A stretch of 64,000 nt of DNA from Eupeodes corollae (taxonomy: Eukaryota > Arthropoda > Insecta > Diptera > Syrphidae), in NCBI RefSeq assembly GCF_945859685.1, contig NC_079147.1:215143578-215207577 (forward strand), read 5' to 3'. The notes under the pieces were generated by a model, which did no database searches, had not been told where the DNA came from, and worked only from the letters and a program-made list of their open reading frames with translations. Below, piece by piece: positions 33,868-46,845 of the stretch; within the stretch, counting starts at the first letter, position 1, and each line of letters begins with the position of its first letter. The position numbers were made by a program, and so were the translations under genes.

Positions 33868-35345
33868 ATTTTCTTCACATGATCACATGAGCTGTTGTTT
33901 TTTAAGTTAAACGAAAAATGACTTGCAAATCAATCAATGGCGTGGACCTTATTGTAGTTGAAAATCGTATGACCTTACTTACCTTTGTTTGCTTCCTTGA
34001 TTTAGTATTATTTCCTCAACTAGCTGTTACTTTGCTGAAAACCTGAAAATGATCTCATAAATCGTCGGTGAACTCAAGAACTCTCAGTACGAGCATTTTT
34101 CTTCGTTGGTGACTGTGAGGCACCCTGTATTATTTATATTTGTTTCTTAATTATACAAACTTAAAAATCATCATTAACAATTAAATTAAAGTTTTAATTT
34201 TCTCTTTTCATTCACAGGGAAAGAATCAAAACCGATTTTTTATATTTCGTCGATTTTGTTCACATTCCAGTGCCAGTTTTTCTCCTCTTGAATGTGGCAA
34301 GATCTGAATTGACAAAATGGACCTCAAATAAATTTAATATTTTATTTTGGCATGGACACAGTGTTTGGAATTGATGTTATTTAGAATAATGCGCAAACGG
34401 CCGGTGACTGGTCGGGTGCTGTTACATATTTTTCTACTAACATATTTTTCTTTCTCCTATATTTCTAGAACACTAGCAATTGTCACTTGAGGACGCATAC
34501 ATCCACCCATAGACATAAAGGCTGGTATCTACTAATCTACGCACAAAACAACGCAAATCTTCCAAGCATAAACGGAGCAACTTCCGACAGTATACAATCC
34601 AAAAAGTTGTTCACTTTATTATAGTATATTTAGGTTATTTTAGAATATGCTCACATAAGCCAAGTTTCTGAATTACTAGTAAGTATACATCTTTAATAAG
34701 CTTAAGACCCTTTTTTAGTCTTGATGCACCTTTTACGTACCCATTGACACACCTAAAAATATGTGCGACCGGACGCTTAACTTCACAAAACCTCATTTTA
34801 ATTCTAGTTTCAAAATTCAACAATTATTTATTTTATCTTGATTCAGGTAAAAGTACATATGTATACTAACCATAAAAACATTTGAAGCACAACAACAATA
34901 TTCACACACTTGTTTTAAACACATTTTTCTCTTTCATGTAATTTGATTTAGATAAAAAATAAAAATTAAATAATTTTATTTTCTGATACCGTTGGTAAAG
35001 ATAAACGAACTCTTCATTTAAATAACACTTTATTTAATTTTTTCCTTGTTGAAGTTGCTGTTGTGTAGAAATTGTAATAAAAACTAAAATTGTAGCAGTA
35101 AATAATAAAATAAAAACACGATGAGAACAATAAACTTTTATTAAAAATTGTTTTATTTTTACATATTCATTTTTAGTTTTCCGAAAACGATCATTTTGGT
35201 AACGAAAATTTTAGTTTTATCTACATTAAAGACATTCTAACTTGTAAAATACTGGACTAATTTTTTAAAATTGATATGTAAATTGAAAGGCAAATTGATG
35301 ACTAGTTATTTGAATGCATATGGTTTATTAGCGTTTATATAAATT
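33868..35345. other. Non-coding stretch, nothing recognised
   Basis: AT-rich, no coding family or repeat identified with confidence. Confidence 0.45.
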
Positions 35346-35349
35346 TAAA

Positions 35350-36770
35350 AGTTTACAGGCTTAAGAAAGAAAAAAAACAAGTTTTGAAGATTTTCAAAAC
35401 CGTTTTCTAAACCAATTTTCAGAATGTATAACTCATCGTATTTGTGATCAAATTATGGTCATTTTGGTTTACAAAACAGTTGTATAAGTCATTTACAGGC
35501 TACAAAAAAACGTTTTAAACATTTTTGAATTTAAACACTTAACTAATACATACATAATTATTTTAATCGTAATGAAATTTTGGCCATGATCATAAAGAAG
35601 GTTATTTATTCGAAGTAATATTAAAATTAAAGTCTTCACCTAAAAAAAAAAACAAGTTTTTAAAGTCAAACTGCAAACAAAAATTTCAACGACTAAATGG
35701 CTGGAAACTCGTTAGAATTTTATTTCAAAAATTTTTAAAACTCTTTAAAAAAGCTTAGGGTTGCCGTATACAAATATTTTGTACACCAAAATGACCGTTT
35801 AATGGTCGCGCATAAGATGAGGTATATATTTTGAAAATCGGTTGGAAAACTGTTTTGAAAATTGGTGTTTTCTAAAGAAATATATTTTTTTCTTTCTTCA
35901 GTCTGTTTACCGCTACAATTATATGATCACCTACAAATCGTATGCGTTCAAAAATATCTTTATGAATTTTTCTTTCTATAGACACATCAATTTTTAAAAT
36001 CAACCCAGTAGTTTTTGAGTTATAACGATTTTTCGGGAGATGAAACGAGAAATTTTCAATTCATTTGCAAAATGAATTGAAGTATCTGATGGTTTGAACC
36101 TTTGCTAAGTAATATTTGCATCCACTAGCGCCACCTGTCAGACAATATATGCAACATCTAGCGGCATTCAAATTCGAAGGAGCGCCACCTATTGGAAGCT
36201 AGCAACTATTATTTTCGATTCTTTGGGTGCATTATTGTCGCTAGTCCCTAACAGATGGCGCCACCATCGCTTTAAAATTAACCCAGATTGTTAGTTTGAC
36301 TATTACCTACTAGATGGCGCTATGTTATGCAAATATCTAGCAAAGATACAAACCATTGTCAGGAGTACAAAATTGAATCTAAATATTTCCATCTGTAGAA
36401 AAGTCGTTATAATTCAGAAACTACTGGGTTGATTTTCAAAATTGATGTATCTATGGGAAGAAAAATTCATGAAGAATTTTTTGAACGCATCAAATTTGTA
36501 GGTAGTCATATAATTTTATTGGTTAACGGGTTATGTAAAGAAAAAAGTCAGTCTTTTTTAGAAAATGGCGATTTTGCAAACAGCTTCCTAAACGATTTCC
36601 AAAATGTTTACCTCATCATTTTCAAAATTGATGTGTCTATAGAAAACAAATTGATGCAGACTATTTTAAAATCATAATTACAAAAGGCCACGTAATTTTA
36701 GCGGCTGAAGAAAGATTTACTTTTTTTTGAAAAACCCGAATTTCCAAACATTCTTCAACATTTCAATCAT
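35350..36770. mobile_element. Foldback-like inverted-repeat complex
   Basis: Three related blocks alternate in orientation. Block A (35351-35530) is the inverse of block B (about 35730-35914). Block B and its continuation (35816 to about 36100) is the inverse of block C (about 36340-36635). A partial fourth block (about 36690-36730) repeats C in the same direction. Landmarks are GGTCATTTTGGT in A and its complement in B, AAAATCAACCCAGTAGTTT in B against its complement in C, and ACACATCAATTTT against AAAATTGATG. The centre (36120-36320) carries four copies of GCGCCACC or GGCGC motifs in mirrored order. Long inverted repeats built of subrepeats resemble Drosophila foldback elements. No transposase seen. 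Confidence 0.7.
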
Positions 36771-38881
36771 ATAATATTATGTATACATATAATATTTCTC
36801 ACCAATCAATGAATATTTTGTTGCATAAAACAATTTTGTTCGTTAACTATGGAAAATATACTTTTGTTTTCCGATTCGTATGATATGTATGGCAACTGAA
36901 TACTGTCCGTCGGCTTACGATCGGAGATATACTTGTTAAATGAAGCCAGAACCAATAGTTGTCGATTATGATGATTTTAAAAACTATTTAACTTTTACAG
37001 AAAATTAAGAAAAAATAAGAGAGAAGAAAACTTTTCCAAATATAGTTACAAATTACTCATTGTGCATTTTTAAAAATAGTTAAAGAAAAATTCATGAGAA
37101 TCTGACTGAGAAGATTAAATAAAATATAAATATAACAAAATGATTCTATGCATCAAGCAGCAAATTTCTTTACTTTTTATTCTCAGGACGAAGAGAACTA
37201 ATATTATTTATTTTTTACTTTTTATACATTATATAAATAATCAAAAATGGTGATTTTTATATTCTTTTCTATTTAACACATTTATTTCTTATAAATAAAT
37301 TTATTTAAAAATTAATACAATTTCACATGTATATTCATACAAATAATAAATATATCTACACATTACCAAATCTACTTATTAAAAAAAGATAACTTATATT
37401 ATACGTACGTACATATATAAATTAAAGATAATTATTATGTAGTTCAATTGTAATGAGACTTTGTAGCAGCAGAAATAAAAGAGATATTTTAAAGAAATAA
37501 CATATTTTTAAAAACTGATTTTTAATTTTCAAATTCCCTTAATCTGATAAAATTAATACAATCAAACTTACATTACTTACTATTTTGTTTAATAATTGAT
37601 ATTTGGCTCATTTTAAAAGTCTTGTTCGGAACCGCAGAAATATTTAACTTAGTCATTGTAAAAGAAGTCCAAGATTTTGAGTTTTCACCTGAGGAAAGTT
37701 CCATTATAGTCACCAGTTTCTTAGCTAGTTCCAGGTTTTTATGCGTGCGATGAATTCCTGCCATTCGTTGTACAGAAACATAGCTTTCGTTATTTGTGAT
37801 TATTTGCAATGATCTTTGGCTCCTTTTAGATACAAACATAGAACAAGAATCGTCTTAAATGTTTCCTTTTTTTTTAATACACACCCTCTGAGCTCGGCCT
37901 TCTGTTGGATTAGTCTGGAATCTAAATTTGATAAGTACAATGTTGCTTTAAATTCAATCAACTGAACAAATGACAGATTTTCGCTCAGTCTGATATCAAA
38001 TGACAGATAAATGGCTCAACACAATGAACACTGAGCTACAGCTCCAGGCAGTCACGACGGTCGCGTTCGGTGATCAATTCAAAGCTATCCGAATAGGTTT
38101 GTGTTGTTGCGAAAGGTGGTAATTGTTCAAAGTTGCAAACTTGTTAGAGTCGAATGATGCCAAATTAAGTGATATTCCAAATCGATTCTTGTTTACATTC
38201 GAACCGAATGTCAAAGAATATGTCATTTTTAATAATGGAACTCTGATGGTTTGTGGGAGTAAGGACATGTAGAAAGTAACAATTACTTTTATCTGTGATG
38301 CATTTTCACGGCTGCATATTCATGTTCATATTGCTGCAGTCGCATGTGTCCAAGCAGGAGATCAAATTCTAATTCCGTGTAAATTCGATGGTAAAAAAGG
38401 GAATGAACAATTGTTTTTGCCAGGGCCAGAGTGCTGTTAGAAAAAGTGTTGGTTATTTTTGTGCCAAATTGAGTTTTTGAAAGACTTGCCTCTTCGAGTT
38501 GCAGAAAGCTGAAATTATATATTTATATCGTTCCATTTAAATTGCAGTTTTTAATTGATACCATATGATTGTAAGACTTAATTTGGTGGAAACAGTACCA
38601 AGGTAAAATACTCGCAGTTATGATTTTTGAAATTGATCATAGAAGTTGGATCTCGAATGAAAGCATCGCCCTTGATATATATAGGCACCCGAAGATAAAT
38701 TACTTGAAAATGGAAGCAATGTTAAAAGAATATAATTATTATTTAAGCTGGTTCTGTTGGTCTTTTGGTGTGCCTGAAAAAAGGTAAGCAAATAATGAAA
38801 CATTTTAATAATATAATATAAATTTTTCTGCATAGATAACTGTCTTGCTTTGGTTTTTTTTTTGTGTTTTTGTGTATTGTG
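36771..38881. other. AT-rich non-coding stretch
   Basis: No gene recognised. A minus-strand frame at 37839-37573 (LELAKKLVTIMELSSGE...) is unusually long for this composition but matches no family I can name. 38046-38105 pairs with 25735-25790. Confidence 0.4.
38046..38105 (-). repeat. Dispersed inverted repeat, copy 2 (pairs with 25735-25790)
   Basis: The reverse complement shares ACAAACCTATTCGGATAGC, GAATTGATC and CGAACGCGA with copy 1. It may be an end of an unrecognised transposon. Confidence 0.5.
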
Positions 38882-41775
38882 ATGGCTGGTAAGTTTTGTG
38901 TCGAATATAGCAACATTTGGGGGCTACAAAAAATTTGTGTTCTGTATACGTCCATACTGTTTTAAACAGGCCAGCTGTTCTGGCACTAAGTGAAACCCAG
39001 GCTGGCGAAAATACCGATCATACGGAGTTTAACCTTCATGGTTATAGCTTAGTGCCATTATTGTTTTCTCACCATGGTCTAGCCGTTTACGTCCGTAATG
39101 ATGTTGCCTACCAGCTTCTACCACGGTATGGCCAATGTATTAATACAAATTTTAATTATATATGGTTCAAATTTACTGTTCAAAGGCGCATCATTCATAC
39201 TTGTTTTATTTATCGCAGCCCAAGTTTGGATAGCAGTTCGACTTCAAACGAATTCGATGCGCTGTCTGACTCTATCCAGAGAATTGTATCCCATTTTTCG
39301 CGCAGTGAGATCGTTGTTACGGGCGATTTCAATGTACACAATTCTTCGTGGCTGCGTTATTCGGGTCAGACAACATCCGAAGGAAGGTATGTCGAGATTT
39401 TTGCTGAGTTAAACCACCTGACTCCGTTAGTTGACGAGCCAACTCGGATTCCTGACGTTGCAGGTCAATCCGCCAACACTCTAGACTTGGTTATTACTTC
39501 TGATCCTAATAAATGTATTGTCAGTGTATTATCACCTCTAGGCACATCAGACCATTGTGTCATATCTGCAAATTTCTCATACCAAAAAACTCCAGTTAAA
39601 GTTAAAACTCCTACTAGAACCGTTTGGCAATATGAGAAAGCCAACTGGGACGGTCTCAATGACTTCTTTAGGAACTTTAACTGGTCACTATGCTTCATCG
39701 ATAGTGACGTGGATCCCAGTGCAGATATGATTACTGATTAATTCTTTGCGGAATGAGAAATTTTATCCCGAATAGGGAAAAATCTATCAAACCCAAAGAA
39801 AACTCATGGTTTGATTCGAGCTGTAAAGAGGTTATTAGGACCAAAAATGTAAGTTTCCGGAATTACAAGCCAACCCAACTAAGGAAAACCGGAATAAGTT
39901 CAAACAAGCCAGAAAGACCTGTAACGGACATATACGACGCATTAAATTTTTGCATGACCAGAAATTACGGCCAAAAATACTACAATGTCCCAATGGTAGT
40001 AAAAATGTCCGGTCATTCGTAAAAAATGTGCGTAACACTACGTCTTCGTCGGTTCCGACGCTTGCTTCCAATGACACTCCCTATGTAAGCTCGATTGATA
40101 AAGCCAATTTGCTGCCAGTGAGTGACATGACTCCGCCTGTACTTCAAAGCGTTAACGATTCTATGGGACGAATCTTCTTTCGCACTCGTTCAGTTACTAG
40201 AGTACTTAAAAATCTTGACATTCACAAATTCGCTGGCCCGGATAGTATCCCCGCAATTGTTCTGAAGAGGTGTTCTTCAACGCTGGCAAAACCACTGCGT
40301 AAGCTTTTCCATCTGTCCTATTCTACAGGTCTCTTTCCGAGTGGATAGAAAACTGCATTTTTCCAGCCTGTCCCTAAAAAAGGCGAATCCTCCTCACCAT
40401 CCAACTATCGTCCAATTGCACTTACATCCCTTCTTTCCAAGGTCATGGAAACGCTGATCAATTTTCAGCTTAAGAAATATCTTGAAGAACGAAAGCTTCT
40501 TAATGACCGGCAATATGGCTTTCGTTGCAATAGGTCCACTGGTGATCTCATGGAACAGTGGAACAAATCTTTACATCGTTTTGGAGAAAGTAAGATTATT
40601 GCACTTGATATTTCAAAAGCATTTGATAGAGTTTGGCATCAAGCTCTCTTATCGAAAATGCGTGCATTTGGTATTGATGAATCCCTTCTTCGTTGGGTTA
40701 GAAATTACCTTTCGGACCGTTTAATCCAAGTAATATTGGACGGGTTCAAATCTGATATTCATTAAATAAACGCTGGTGTGCCCCAGGGCTCAGTTTTGTC
40801 TCCGACGCTCTTCCTAATTTTTATAAATGATCTTTTTTCTGAAACTTCTAACCCACTAAATTGTTTCGCGGATGACAGTACCCTCAGCTTTTCATATTCG
40901 TTTTTAGATTCTCATCCTTGTTCTTTGGATGTGTACTACCAACGGCAGCGTATGATAAGTTCATTAAATTAAGATCTTGACAGCATTGTTCAATGGGGAA
41001 TCAAAAACCGTGTAGAATTTAATGCTTCGAAAACTCAATGCTGTCTACTGTCGCAAAAGCGTAACCCTCGCCAATGCCACTATCCATGAGTGGTACTTGT
41101 GGAGACTGAACAGCTATCAGTCCTAGTCCTAGGTATGTGCATTACAAACCACTTGTTGTGGAGTGATCACATATTTGACATCGCCAAAAATGCTGCTAAG
41201 TGTTTAGGTTTTCTCCGACGATGCAAGAACTTTTTTACCCCTTCTGATCTGGCTATAATTTATAAAGCCTATATTCGTCCAAAACTTGAGTACAATTCCC
41301 ATATTTGGGCAGGTGCTCCTATAACCCACTTGAGTCTCTTGGACAGAATTCAAAAGAGAGCTCTAAAAATGATACGTGACCATCGTCTAACTGAAACGAG
41401 CATCGTCGTAAGGTTTCATGTCTCTCATTATTTTATCGCTACTTCCATAAGCAATGCTCTAATGAAATAGCCATTTGTATTCCTCCCCTCAAACAATTCA
41501 ACCGTAATACTCGTTCTTTTAGGAATGCCCATCAGTTTACCCTTGAGCCCAATTTCGGTCGTGCTGTAAAGTTCAGAGATTCTTTTTTTAATCGCACTAC
41601 ACGAATGTGCAGTGCTTTACCACACTCAATATTCCCCAATCATTACAATGTGCAGGCATTCAAAACCAATGTGCATCGGTATCTCCTTTCAAATCCTATC
41701 CTCCCTTCCTAATTGCTCGCACTGTGTATAATCATTATAAGGGTATTCATATCCCCTTTAGTGCGCGTAAAATAT
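38882..41775 (+). pseudogene. Jockey/CR1-like LINE (F2, copy 2), best-preserved element
   Basis: ORF2-type protein: endonuclease then reverse transcriptase. An ATG at 38882 starts the endonuclease; a frameshift near 38920 moves it into the long open piece 38917-39741. That piece carries ALSETQ (catalytic Glu), CFIYRSPS, GDFNVHNSSWL at 39322-39354, TLDLVITSDP and LGTSDHC (39540-39560, catalytic Asp-His). RT follows: PVPKKGE near 40370, SNYRPIALTSLLSKVMETL near 40398-40454, LDISKAFDRVWH near 40603-40638, GVPQGSVLSP near 40775-40805, and the catalytic FADD at 40865-40876. The C-terminal region (YIRPKLEYNSHIWAG; LLDRIQKRALKMIRDHRLTE) runs to about 41700. About half a dozen stops or frameshifts (39740, 40347, 40763, 40970, 41087, 41468) break it. 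The 3' tail has a small hairpin (AAGGGTATTCATATCCCCTT) and poly(A). No ORF1 is seen, so it is 5' truncated. Confidence 0.92.
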
Positions 41776-41949
41776 AAAAAAAAAATATAACTGGAAAGTT
41801 ATTCTTCATCAGAAGGATATGACAAGAAAGAAATGCAATGTATTTTATGAGGAGGTAAAAGGCATAGTTGCATGCATACTGTGTATGCACTGTCATTATC
41901 AAATAAAGCTTGGGTCAACTATAAAGTTAGCTGAGTTTTCTTAAAGCCA

Positions 41950-42115
41950 ATTAGCCTATCCTGCGAAAATAAAACGATTTAGATCCAATACATCTAATTT
42001 TTATACAGCTGTCTCTTTTTTTTCTTATGTTTATCTACTTTGCAAAAATGTTATCTCCCTTTTATTTTAACTACAGTTCACACTACCTTACTATTTAAAA
42101 CTCAAAATAGCCATC
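41950..42115. repeat. Dispersed repeat, copy 2 (pairs with 24490-24645)
   Basis: Same orientation and same order of shared blocks as 24490-24645. It starts about 175 bp after the LINE tail. Ends not defined. Confidence 0.6.
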
Positions 42116-42333
42116 TACCGGTTATAATAAAAACTGTTTTTGGGGTTTCTGAAGTTGACTCAAATGGAACTAGCATTATAAATTGTTGTTGTATTACGTA
42201 ACGTATAACCTAAATGGATCTTTGAGGATATTAAAACACTGGTGATATGATATAATTGTGAGTAAAATCTTAACGAACAGCTTTATGCCAACTTTATTTG
42301 AAATGTGTTATTTTCAGTTTTGACAATTCAACC

Positions 42334-42562
42334 ATGGAAAAGTATAACGCTGAACAGCGCGTTAAGATTGATAAAGCTATGAATGAAATTTAAATTATCG
42401 TTCAAATCAAAATGCAGGTCGTGAGTAATCAACCAAAAGTGTCTACCTTAGGCAGAATTGTGCTCAAATTGCAGCAAAGCGGGTCTATAGGAGATGTGAA
42501 ACACAAGGAATGACAATTAAATGAAGTTTATTGGTTGGTGGCATCATCGGCATGGTTGCCAC
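42334..42562 (+). pseudogene. Mariner/Tc1-superfamily transposase, N-terminal fragment
   Basis: From ATG 42334 the frame reads MEKYNAEQRVKIDKAMNEI, one stop, then IGDVKHKE at the end. This is like the N-terminus of insect transposases of the type seen at 51504-52397 (MEKY.AEQRVKIVK... GSV.DVKH). At 42535-42555 a short stretch GGTGGCATCATCGG equals the AGGIIG coding segment of that other element (51838-51855), so the piece looks internally deleted. Identification by similarity of wording only; moderate. Confidence 0.6.
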
Positions 42563-43301
42563 ATTGGCCATCTGTGACCAGATTTGGTCATTATTTTTTC
42601 ACTTGGTCAAATGGTCATTTTTCATTCCATTTGGTCATATTTTTCGGAAACGAAAAATGATGTTCGGCAATTTAAGTAACCAAAACGTTCTTTAAACCGA
42701 AACAACGGTTAAACTCATTTAAGCAACTTTGTGTAGATAATAACTTAATTCAAAATATAAACTCTTGATCTGAATTGGACTAAGGAAACAGAGAGAATTA
42801 TTTACGCATTACACAAGCCGTAAAATTATTTAAAATCGAACCTTACTACTTTTAATAAAAAATTGTAAAAACAAACGCTTTACATTTATATTTAGAATTT
42901 TCAAAACGACTGCTACTAGATATTTAAATTTGGCCTAGTAATAATGATTTAAGAAATGTAACCAAAATAACTCCAAAAAGTTCCCCTTGTCGGATTTTGA
43001 GATTTCTTTAATTGATTTTTTTTCTAACTTGGTGGTGATCCCAGATGAAGTAATAGAGTGGACGATGCCTTGATTAAAAAAAAAACACAATCAACGATAA
43101 AATTGACATTATGCGAATTTTGGGGAGAAGTAATTTTTTTTTTGGAATTACGTTTGATTAAAAAAATAAAGAAATATTCTTAATAATAATAACGTGCTGG
43201 GCAAAGAGTTTTAAAATAACAAAATAGTCTTAGTGTCTGGAGTGGTCATTTTTTTTTCAAATTTAGAGACACATTTTTTTTTTCAAGCTGGCAACCGTAA
43301 T
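42553..43301. mobile_element. Possible MITE with GGTTGCCA ends
   Basis: GGTTGCCACATTGG on the left and, as reverse complement of the right, GGTTGCCAGCTTG. The size (about 749 bp) and ends would fit a hAT-type MITE, and TGGTCATTTTT occurs near both ends but in direct orientation. No target-site duplication was found, so this stays tentative. Confidence 0.3.
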
Positions 43302-43302
43302 T

Positions 43303-43560
43303 AATGGCTGCGTTCAATTGCAGACAGATAGGTTATCCGGATACCTGAGATATTATAGAAGGAATTTATTCAAGAACTTCAGGTACATGTGGCTGAATTT
43401 AAAAGAGCCTGAAAATGATTTCAAATTTGTATGTTTTTTTGGGTAAAAATTCAGTGAATTATTGAAACAAAAATATTATAAAATACAATAATTTTGGACC
43501 CCGAAATCTAAATGTTTGTCTGCTTTTTTTGAACAGCCTAAAGTTGTTTTCTTATTTTTT
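43303..43560. repeat. Dispersed repeat, copy 1 (pairs with 54185-54455)
   Basis: Shared in order with 54185-54455: GGCTGC(G/T)TTC, CAGACAGATAG, TATCCGG, ACATGT, GAATTT, GCCTGAAAAT or GGCTGAAAAT, GTTTGTCTGCTTTTT, GAACAGC and a closing GTTTT(C)TTATTTTT. No ORF. An old non-autonomous element is the likely origin. Confidence 0.6.
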
Positions 43561-46269
43561 GCCTGGTAGGTAGGTTTAGGTATCCGACTTATGCAATAAG
43601 GTATAAATACATATCTAAACATCTTCCTGTCCAGGATACCTTATCCAAGATGATATTCAACCTCTCCATTTATACTTGTCAAACATCAAAAAATGACAGC
43701 TTCAAAAGTGACTGCTGCCAAAAACCGGGATATTTTAAATGAGAGAATTAAAAGAATAAAGGCCAAGCAAATAAAAAGACCTCGACTCTAGAAAGGCTTT
43801 GACCACAAAAGACTAGACTATAATGCAATTTGACAAACGTGTGAATGCGTGTGTGTGCAGATGCACTTTAGTTTTTCTCATTTTTTTTGATATTGTTAAC
43901 ATTTATTTCTTTGTGATGTTTTGAAAGTTTAGGTAATCTGAACAATCCGAAACCAAACCCATCATAGACACAACTAACAACATTACACGACCCGTCCCAA
44001 CCCACACCCGACCATCTCCCCGGGTGTAATAAATTTAAAACAAAGTCTTTGCGCGTTACACACAGGAAAGACATAATTTTACGGTACGTCAGAGCCGAGC
44101 TTGCGTGTAACTAATGTGTTTTCCAATTTCAAAGGACACAAACCTAAGTCCAAATGTATTACCCATTCTGGTGTTTCTATACTGTGGTTTGGTGTGGTGT
44201 AGCTCCAGCTTGTGGCTGATGGTTGCTGGAGGCGCTGCAACCGGAACTGGGATTATTTTAACCAAAAAGCGGGACAAAACGTTGACTGTCGTCTACTAAT
44301 ACAGAAAATTCTTTCGTAATGTATCCACATATATTGCAAAATGCACAAGAGCACAAAACTGGTGTGTGGATGAGTCTACCTCCCCTGAACATGAATAACA
44401 ACATGGAGACAGAGCTTTTGCATTTAATGTACAAATGAATGCATTATGATGCTGATGCTTACGCTGAGGTCCTCCTAAATAAGGAAAAGAAATTAACGGC
44501 GACAAGTACATAGATGCAGAGAAGTAGAGAGATGTGTACTTTATAAACAAAAAGAGGTTTCCTAAATGGTTCTGGTTTGGTAATGTTGGCTTATTGTGAA
44601 CTTGTATCATATGAAGCAGCTATATGCAAGAAACCATATGAATATTCAAATTTTAAGTACACGGTGTTCGAACTTGTTCAAACCAATTTAGAGGCTCGCT
44701 AGTCGGTTTCCGATGGATAATTTATCTTTCAGGCTAGGAACTATATAAACATATAATGAAACGACAGCAAATAATTTGATTTAGTGTAGGAGATGGCTTG
44801 AACATCCTAAAAGCACGTCCATTAGTTAGAATAAACGGAAACACTATCCACATCCCCACAAAATGCTTAATTGATAAGTATAATTTATGTAACAAGAAGA
44901 TATACATATTTCCATTAAAGAACCCATCGAGCTTTTCAGGATGAAATGCTATAGTGGATAGTTTTATAGTCTAAGACTTGGATCTGTATTTTCAATTTTG
45001 AATATTTTTACAGGCAGACAGAAACATGCGCTTCTTAGAAAAGTCCACAATCGTTCAGTCTATCAAGATCTCTTCAACAAAAATACATTTCAAATTTCCA
45101 TGCTTCATTCTTTTTATAAACCCGCATGTTTCTCTGTATAAAATAGGTCAATTTTTGGAAAATTCAAAACATAAAAGATGAAAATATAGACAGGGACACA
45201 CACAAACATACAATACCCCCAATAGATAGGTCCTATGCGTAACTCACTGAAATAGCAATTTTCTGAATATTAGGTACAAAAATAATGGAATTCTTAAATA
45301 GCTTAAGAGACCACTAGAGATTGATGTACGCAACATAAACGAGGATATGGAGAAACCTCTATACAAACTTCCATCTAAAATCTACATACATACCTACATA
45401 CATATATTCGATGATGATATGGGTTCAAGTTTGAGCTCATTTGGCCTGGGAAAATCAGAAAAAAGCAGGCAAAAGGACATCAAGCAAGCAAAAGTGTTGT
45501 TCTTGATATTATGTCAGAATATTATTCTTCCCTTCTCAAAACTAAATGTTTAGCAAAAATTGAGTTGGTGGTGTGGTAGTGTGTCCCTCTAGTCCATGTC
45601 CTGTCCATAAGACCATTTAAATACACACATATGAATGAGTGTAAATACCTATATAGAAATAGAAAAGCCCAAAATATTGGAATTTTCATCATTTTATTTT
45701 AATTTATGTGCATATTTGCGTAAAATTAAAGTGTGTTGTGTGTGTATCATTTTCAAAATATTTTTCATTTTCAGCTAAAAAGAAAAGTTATTTGGTGAAA
45801 TTGTGGAAAATAACAAAGGCAAAGGATAGTTTTTGTTTTCTTTCGTCAACTTTTTTCTTTTGTATCTAAAATGTATCTATTTTATACAAGTGGTGCTGTC
45901 ATTTGAGATATTGTGAGAAGAAGACAAATGGATGAGAACAGGATACATACATCTTTATTGGACTGGGGCTTGGTTTATATATGTATATATACATATAGAT
46001 CATGTAGGTTATTGTTTTGTCTATCTTAATTGAGTTTTATACGTGTGGAGGCCAGCCTGTTCGTCAAATTTTGTTTTTAAGTTCTATTTTGTATAGAGCC
46101 ATCTATTGGTTTATTTTTAAATCAGAAGTTGTTTTCTCACTGACAGCTCTTTTCCGCTCTATACTCGCAAATCTTGACGGAAAGTTAGTATCATAACTTC
46201 AGGAAATAAAATGAATTGTATCACGCTTGAACTACTTTGAGAAATATTTAAAACATTTTTATAAAATTG
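43561..46269. other. Non-coding stretch, nothing recognised
   Basis: Simple repeats such as ACATACAT near 45385-45405 and a TATATATG/ACATATA palindrome near 45977-46000. The small frames at 44114-44299 and 44296-44610 are unrecognised. Confidence 0.45.
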
Positions 46270-46845
46270 GTGCTGTCCAACTATAAAAGTGTATTTAGTG
46301 AAGCGACCATTGCGGCTTCTGTTTGCAAATTTGGGCAAAAAGTTGCTAAAACTTGGTATGCTAGTAGATAAAACTAGTGTTCCCCGTTGTGGTGTGGTGT
46401 GGTTGACTGAAATAAAAATACGCTTCAAGTTCAAATTATATCAGCAATTGACAGGTACGTAATCGCTTCTTATAGATTAGTTTGTAGAGCAGTTGGCATT
46501 GCACAACAATTTTTGGAGACCAAATATTTTTTCAGATGAGTTGCTTTTCTTCTCTCCAGAGAAGGTGATACCTAGAGGGCCTTAAGTACTCCTACCCTCC
46601 TCTCAGGCGATGTATTTGAGTTGACCTTAGCTCTTTCCTATAATCTCGGCGTTTCCTCTTCGAATGCTATTCACCAATGGCTTGTCGGTCTTCCACTGTA
46701 TTGCCTGTTCTGCAAAGCAATCATTACTTCTTGTGCCTTCGTAAAATGGTGTCAATGTATTCCTAACCAGTTTTCCTATATGCATAGTTCTTTATTTGAT
46801 ATCAGTGGCGTTTCCTGCTCATGATCTCAGTGTTAGCTAGCTTTC
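46270..46845 (-). pseudogene. RTE-type LINE 3' end, copy 1
   Basis: Minus strand: a broken C-terminal reading with AEQAIQWKTDKPL near 46720-46680, the tail block of RTE-clade LINE proteins (usually ..WIGHTLRR..D.IA.QAL.W). The 3' non-coding part runs to about 46290 (CTAAATACACTTTTATAGTT on the minus strand). It matches 48405-49080 in order and orientation. Heavily decayed. Confidence 0.65.

Noticed and set aside
37573..37839. Minus-strand 88-codon frame, possibly a Myb/SANT-like DNA-binding exon
   Set aside because: Only a loose resemblance in LELAKKLVTIMELSSG; no aligned conserved tryptophans or splice sites that I could support.
45970..46000. TATATATG/ACATATA palindrome as a regulatory site
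   Set aside because: Simple TA-rich microsatellite of the kind common in such DNA.
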